From assembly GCA_030704615.1 (NCBI GenBank), contig CM060732.1, forward strand, positions 26,226,001-26,290,000: a stretch of DNA of 64,000 nucleotides. The letters are read 5' to 3'. This DNA is from Takakia lepidozioides (lineage: Eukaryota > Streptophyta > Takakiopsida > Takakiales > Takakiaceae). Shown here in pieces: positions 59,850 to 64,000 of the stretch. The notes below the pieces were generated by a model. That model saw nothing but the letters and a program-made list of their open reading frames with translations. It had not been told where the DNA came from and did no database searches. Made by a program: the position numbers and the translations under genes. Every line of letters begins with the position of its first letter. The stretch's first letter is position 1.

Positions 59850-60572
59850 GCCTTTGCGACGCCCGGGCCACGCCGCAGCGTCGAGAAAACGCCCATTTCG
59901 GGCACGGGGCAGGCGCCGAATTTGCGACGCCCGGCCGTCGCCCGACAATCGCATGGGCGTCGCCAAAAAGACGTCGCAAAAATGTGACGTATGGGGATCG
60001 CGATCCCCCGCTCCAACTCCCGCGACTGCCGGACGTCACTTTTCGGGCCGTCCACGCCGATGGCAGGGGCCTCCTTCGAGCGATGTCTCGCCGTCACTGC
60101 CCTCCAGCCGACGGCATTGGTGGGGGCGACGGCAAGGCGTCACATCCCTTTTTTTTTTCTAACCTGCCCGGGAGTCCCATCCTAAAACCCACAAACATGT
60201 GGCGTAAGCCGGGTGGTACGCCAAGCGATGCCATTGCGTCGCTGCAAGCGACTATTGGGCGTGGCAAAAAAAAAAGCAGGCGCAGGAGTCGGGCTCCGCC
60301 ACGCCCGGGCACGGGTTTTCGCGATGCTTTGGCGTCGCTTGCTTTATATTGAATATAAATAAATAAAAGACGTGGCGCAGGCAGGGTGGCGGGATCCGCG
60401 ACGCCAGGGCATCGCGGCTTGCGACCCCCGGACCACAATACACGTCGCAGGGGGTGTCGGGCGTTGCCGCCCGCAAATGGGATTTGCTACGCCCGACCGT
60501 CGCGGATTGTGACCCCCGCCCAAAAAACAAGTCGCCAATTGCGACGTCCTATAGTCACGAGGCCAGCCTAGT

Positions 60573-60602
<30 letters not shown>
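59850..60602. repeat. CACTA subterminal repeats and G run
   Basis: Many GCGACGCC, CGTCGC and relatives in both directions, as in 40255-40690. The overlapping long open frames on both strands are artefacts of this GC-rich repeat. Confidence 0.85.
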
Positions 60603-60604
<2 letters not shown>

Positions 60605-60936
60605 TGATTTTGGGGGTGAATTGGGGGTGGTTTTTGTTTTTTGTCTGGTTTTGTTTTTGGGGATGAGAGACCTTACAGCTTCCATTTCTCTGATTTAGCA
60701 GGTACACAATTGAGCAAGCATGAATCGAGGGTGAGGACAGTGCGACACATGAATAAGATGGAAGATGGAAAGATGGAAATATATTCACAGGAAATGAGCT
60801 GAAAAGCTCACAAGGGTTTAGTAGGCTGACCCTGGGACCTACATGGACTAGGACTAGTCATCCTCATCATCATCCTCAGTGGAGGACTCAGAGCTATCCG
60901 ATGAGCCTGATAACTCCGCGCCCTTTGCCAGAGCAC

Positions 60937-62340
60937 CTAAAGGAGGCGGCGTTCCCTAAGTCCCACAGAGCTCTCATCCAATCCCTGGCCATGACCCCCG
61001 CCCTCATCCATACTAGTGCCCTGTAGTGCACTCATCCCCTCCGTGTTGGCCATGTTCTTCATGAGGGATTGCCAACCATGCTCCTTGGCGTAGTTGTACT
61101 CTACCGGAGATGGCTTCATCTCAAACGCGCGTTGCTAAACATGCCACAAATTAAAGTCAGTTCTTCGCGATGATGGAGCCAGAAAGAAGACATAACAAAA
61201 TCCATAGGGAAGTACGACTTACAAATCGCAAGATAAAACCATTGGATCCGCTGGTGCCCCACTTGTGTGTGGATTCGTGCTTGTCAAGGCGGACTGTTGT
61301 TGCTTCGCATGCCCGCTCATATTTGGCCCTGTTTGCGGTATCATTCTCTCTCGCAATGAGTGCATCCCACGATACCTATGCCCCCCCCCCCCCCCCCAAA
61401 CAATTAGTGAATTACACACATACGTTGCATCGAATCCACCTCATTAATGCACATGCAACAAATGGAAGGTGAAATGATTCAGGATTTGCCAACCTGTGTA
61501 ATTCCATAAGGTGGTTTGGGTATGTCCCCCTTTTCCATTGCCCTCCAAATGATCTGTCTGGCACGGTACCTCATGTCCTTCAAGTTTCGCCCCACCATCT
61601 CCATCACCCTTGCGTCACTCCAATTGCCCGGAAACCAGCTGTCTAACTCACGGGCATACGCTCGCTTCACGCCAAAGTGCTGATCAGCCCACTCGATGTG
61701 CAAAGGGAACCACCTCATTGCGAGTTCAAAGGCTGGCTTCTTCATAGCCTCGCAGAACGCACCGCAGGGGTCACCATGGCGATTCACCTCCACCGGTGGT
61801 ACCACCATCTTTGCCAACTCCATGTCTTGTATCGCCAATGCTATGTTCTTCTTCCCACCCTCTCCCTTCTTTGTAGCCTCCTTCCCCTGCTCCTTTGTTA
61901 CCCCACTGCCCTCCCCCGCATCACACTCACCACTTCCTCTCCATGGGACTTCTTTTTCTTCTTCTTCTTTTCCTTCCCCGCTACTTCCTCTCTCTCCTTC
62001 TCCCTCTCCCTTCTCTCTCTCTCCTCGGCAGTCCCTTCATTGATGGTAAAAGGGATCTCGGAAGTCGAGGCCTCTTCTTCTTACCTTTGGTGTTCGGGTC
62101 CTTCATGAACACCACATGCTCTCCCTCATTGGCAACCCCACCGGACTGCACCAATGAGGCAAGCCATGTTGTTGCCTCCTGAAGACAAATAACCCCTCAA
62201 AATTCAAAAAAAAAAACAAACAACAAAGAAAATCATGCATGCAAATGAAGGGATAAAACATGGAACAAGGTACGATAGTTGTACCTTTGCAAGCTTGTTC
62301 GACTCGCCCCAGGTGATCCAGCTGATGGACCTCATCCATA
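60937..62340 (-). pseudogene. CACTA accessory gene, plant transposase (Transposase_24-like)
   Basis: Read on the minus strand: SWITWGESNKLAK ends at a GTAC donor near 62283. The next exon begins EATTWLASLVQSGGVANEGE, passes through a Lys/Glu-rich stretch, and includes KMVVPPVEVNRHGDPCGAFCE, WADQHFGVKRAYARELDSWF and DMRYRARQIIWRAMEKGD (61838-61479). A further exon has ENDTANRAKYERACEATT and HKWGTSGSNGFILRF, ending at a GTAAGT donor near 61222. A last exon starts QRAFEMKPSPVEYNYAKEHG. The pattern NRAK..H..GS..F recalls the Ptta/En/Spm accessory family; this match is by eye and not strong. Splice borders look usable, so it may be less decayed than its neighbours. Confidence 0.5.
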
Positions 62341-63876
62341 TAAATGAACCTATTTATTTTTTCATCTGGACCGGAAGAAAAAAGCAGCTTATGATGGCCA
62401 CAGAGAATTTTTTAATTACCCTTAATTATTATTAATTAAGGAGTGAAACCCTAACTCCTACCATATAATCTACTGTTTAAACCTAGCTAACGGATGACAT
62501 CCGTCGGGTTTTTGAGAGAAAGGGTATTGATTATTCATCCACCGGATGAAAAATCGGGCTCTGCCCTAGGGTGTCTCTCCCGCTGTCAGCTGCACTCCTC
62601 GTGTTGCTGAGCGCACGAGTTATGGCGTCTGAGCTCTGCTGCTACCCTGTCTGCTGCTTCATGCCGGACGAGCTCCTGGGGATGCGCAATGGCGGCGTCT
62701 TGTCTCTTCTCACAGGCGGGAGAACCCGCTGTGATGGCATCGTCCATTTCCCTCCTCTGGCTTTTATGTTTCGCAACGGCGCTTTGGTAGGGAAGTATAT
62801 CGCTCTCTCTCCCTTCTTAAACCTAGCATTTGTATGCTTCGCTTCTCCTTAGCTGTGCTGGAGGTGGCGTGTTGGTGGCGATGGCGCAGTGTTACCTTCC
62901 CCAATCGCTCAAGGTGCTTTTGGTGATTAGGGTTCCTTTTACTTCATATCTTTCTCTCTTGTTTTTGGGGTTCTTAGTTGACATCGATAACAAGTGTAGG
63001 GGTCTGTGATTCACCTGGGGTTCCACAATCCTCGCTAACCCATTGGTTTTTGTGGGGGCTTGTGATAGGACCAGGTGAGGATCCCTACCTGCTTTGAATT
63101 CTCTTGAGCTTGCAAATAAGGATGTTGTGCAAAAGGTACATACTGTTGCTGCCTGCAGCCCCGATTTCGGCCCGTTTGCTCCCGGTTTGACATGATGATG
63201 CTTGCTTTTGCTGCTGCTGATGGAGCATTTTGGCCTGGCAACCTTGTCTCATGCAACACATCATGTGAATCCTACCCTGTCTTGAATCTTTGACAGCTTT
63301 GCCTGTGGATTTTTAGACTAAGTATTTTTTTTGGCCTTAAAAGAGGATTGATGGTGTAAAGGTAAAGGCATCAGTGGCTGTTAGGCTCTAAGGATGAGGA
63401 GGTCTGGTTTTTTGTAAAAGAAGACAGCCTGGTAAGGCAATGACAGTCCATTTTCAGACCTGGATTTGTTGTTGAATGGAGCATAATGAGGTTCTATTTG
63501 CAAAACATGACAGTAGCCTCCTGTGAAACAGTGATGGTAAGCTCTAAAGGACTCTGGCCAGTGATTAGTTACTTTATTTTGCCATATGAACAGCCACCTG
63601 CATTGTATGATTTATCTTGGCCAAGTGGGCTTGGTCTTGGGCACTCAAATTGTATGTGTCCATATGTGGATGCTGTGACAGGGCAGACCTTTCTTCCATG
63701 CCAAAATGCCTTACATGATGCATATCTTGGGGCAACTGTACATGATGTAGAATGAAGTCGCAGTCAGTCTTGTCATGCCCAAAGTGATCACTTGGTTGCA
63801 TGATTGGAGTCTGATTTACTGCAGGTACATGGCCATCAAATCTTGGTTTATCCAAGGGCCTCTCCCCTCCCATCTA
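62331..63876 (+). mobile_element. LINE leader region, copy c (plus), upstream of ORF2
   Basis: Reverse complement of copies a and b: truncated hairpin block (62340-62560), small ORF 62571-62852, unique leader to about 63600 and one 190-bp monomer (about 63600-63830). It is directly followed by the start of a LINE ORF2. This shows that the repeated segments at 44165-49835 are leader regions of a LINE family. Confidence 0.85.
62571..62852 (+). other. Small leader ORF of the LINE
   Basis: 94 codons with MASELCCYPVCCFMPDELLG and FPPLAFMFRNGALVGKY. It shares most residues with the frame at 49104-48781. Function unknown. Confidence 0.4.
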
Positions 63877-64000
63877 ATGAACATCTCTCTATGTTCGTGG
63901 AATGTGAGAGGCCTGGGATCTGACCACTCTGCCCCAAAAAGGACAAGGGTCAGAAACTGGGCCTCCAACTACATTCGAGGTGCCTCCATCCTCTTCCTGC
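63877..64000 (+). CDS. LINE ORF2 start, APE-type endonuclease (partial)
   Basis: From ATG 63877 the frame reads MNISLCSWNVRGLGSD and later RVRNWASNYIRGASILFL, running off the window. The N of WNVRGLG is the conserved metal-binding Asn of apurinic-type LINE endonucleases; the next motif (LQET) would begin at the edge. In intact LINEs, endonuclease and reverse transcriptase follow in the same ORF and carry out target-primed insertion. The visible part has no lesion. Confidence 0.88.
   Translation, partial: MNISLCSWNVRGLGSDHSAPKRTRVRNWASNYIRGASILFL

Larger units (their letters stand above)
59832..62340. mobile_element. CACTA element, left end and accessory gene
   Basis: The terminal repeat CACTACAAGAAAAGGGGGG at 59832 is the classic plant CACTA end. 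Dense TTTGCGACG/CGTCGC subterminal repeats follow to about 60560, then a G run of about 30 (60573-60602) and a minus-strand accessory gene. No right end with CTTGTAGTG was found before the LINE sequence at 62331, so the element is truncated or interrupted there. Confidence 0.8.

Noticed and set aside
59783-60438. Long frames on both strands in the CACTA end
   Set aside because: They come from GC-rich subterminal repeats without stops, not from genes.

Overview
This window is nuclear DNA of a land plant. The signs are spliceosomal introns with GT..AG borders, a peroxisomal thiolase of plant layout with a PTS2 import signal, a P-class PPR gene, and plant transposon families (Ty3/gypsy chromoviruses, CACTA, PIF/Harbinger, LINEs). 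Host genes are few and transposable elements many. A piggyBac element is also present, which is uncommon in land plants, so a fern, lycophyte or bryophyte is my guess rather than a grass or rosid. That is inference: no sequence here fixes the species.

Three regions look like real host genes. (1) 1095-5227, + strand: a complete 14-exon 3-ketoacyl-CoA thiolase (KAT2/PED1 type); all splice phases agree and give 459 residues. (2) about 21565-25087, + strand: a P-class PPR gene with one intron inside the repeat array; its start codon is uncertain. (3) 30450-28064, - strand: a nine-exon gene of about 501 codons that I do not recognise.

The rest is mostly layered mobile DNA. 6097-10260 holds a broken PIF/Harbinger transposase and its Myb/SANT-like partner, with subterminal repeats in opposite orientations. 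11630-17752 is a rearranged chromovirus cluster with three LTRs, set between diverged direct repeats. 19639-20713 holds two LINE 3' fragments cut at the same point and boxed by CT/GA microsatellites. 30603-38957 is a minus-strand chromovirus whose LTR was split by a small element, itself split by a piggyBac element (30873-35522) with 15-bp terminal repeats and TTAA target duplications. 39080-40235 is LINE ORF1 cut by a CACTA end at 40236, which leads to the C-terminal part of a TNP2 transposase. 42640-49835 is a LINE-derived array with tandem monomers of about 190 bp and a leader full of short CATCC/GGATG hairpins. 51815-55030 has a SET-domain ORF next to a TNP2 N-terminus. 59832-62340 is another CACTA end with an accessory ORF. 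62331-64000 is the 5' part of a LINE, running into its endonuclease at the window edge.

No CRISPR array, tRNA, rRNA or bacterial-type operon was seen. Stretches with nothing recognisable are listed. Gene models come from reading splice sites and protein motifs by eye; no alignment or search was run.
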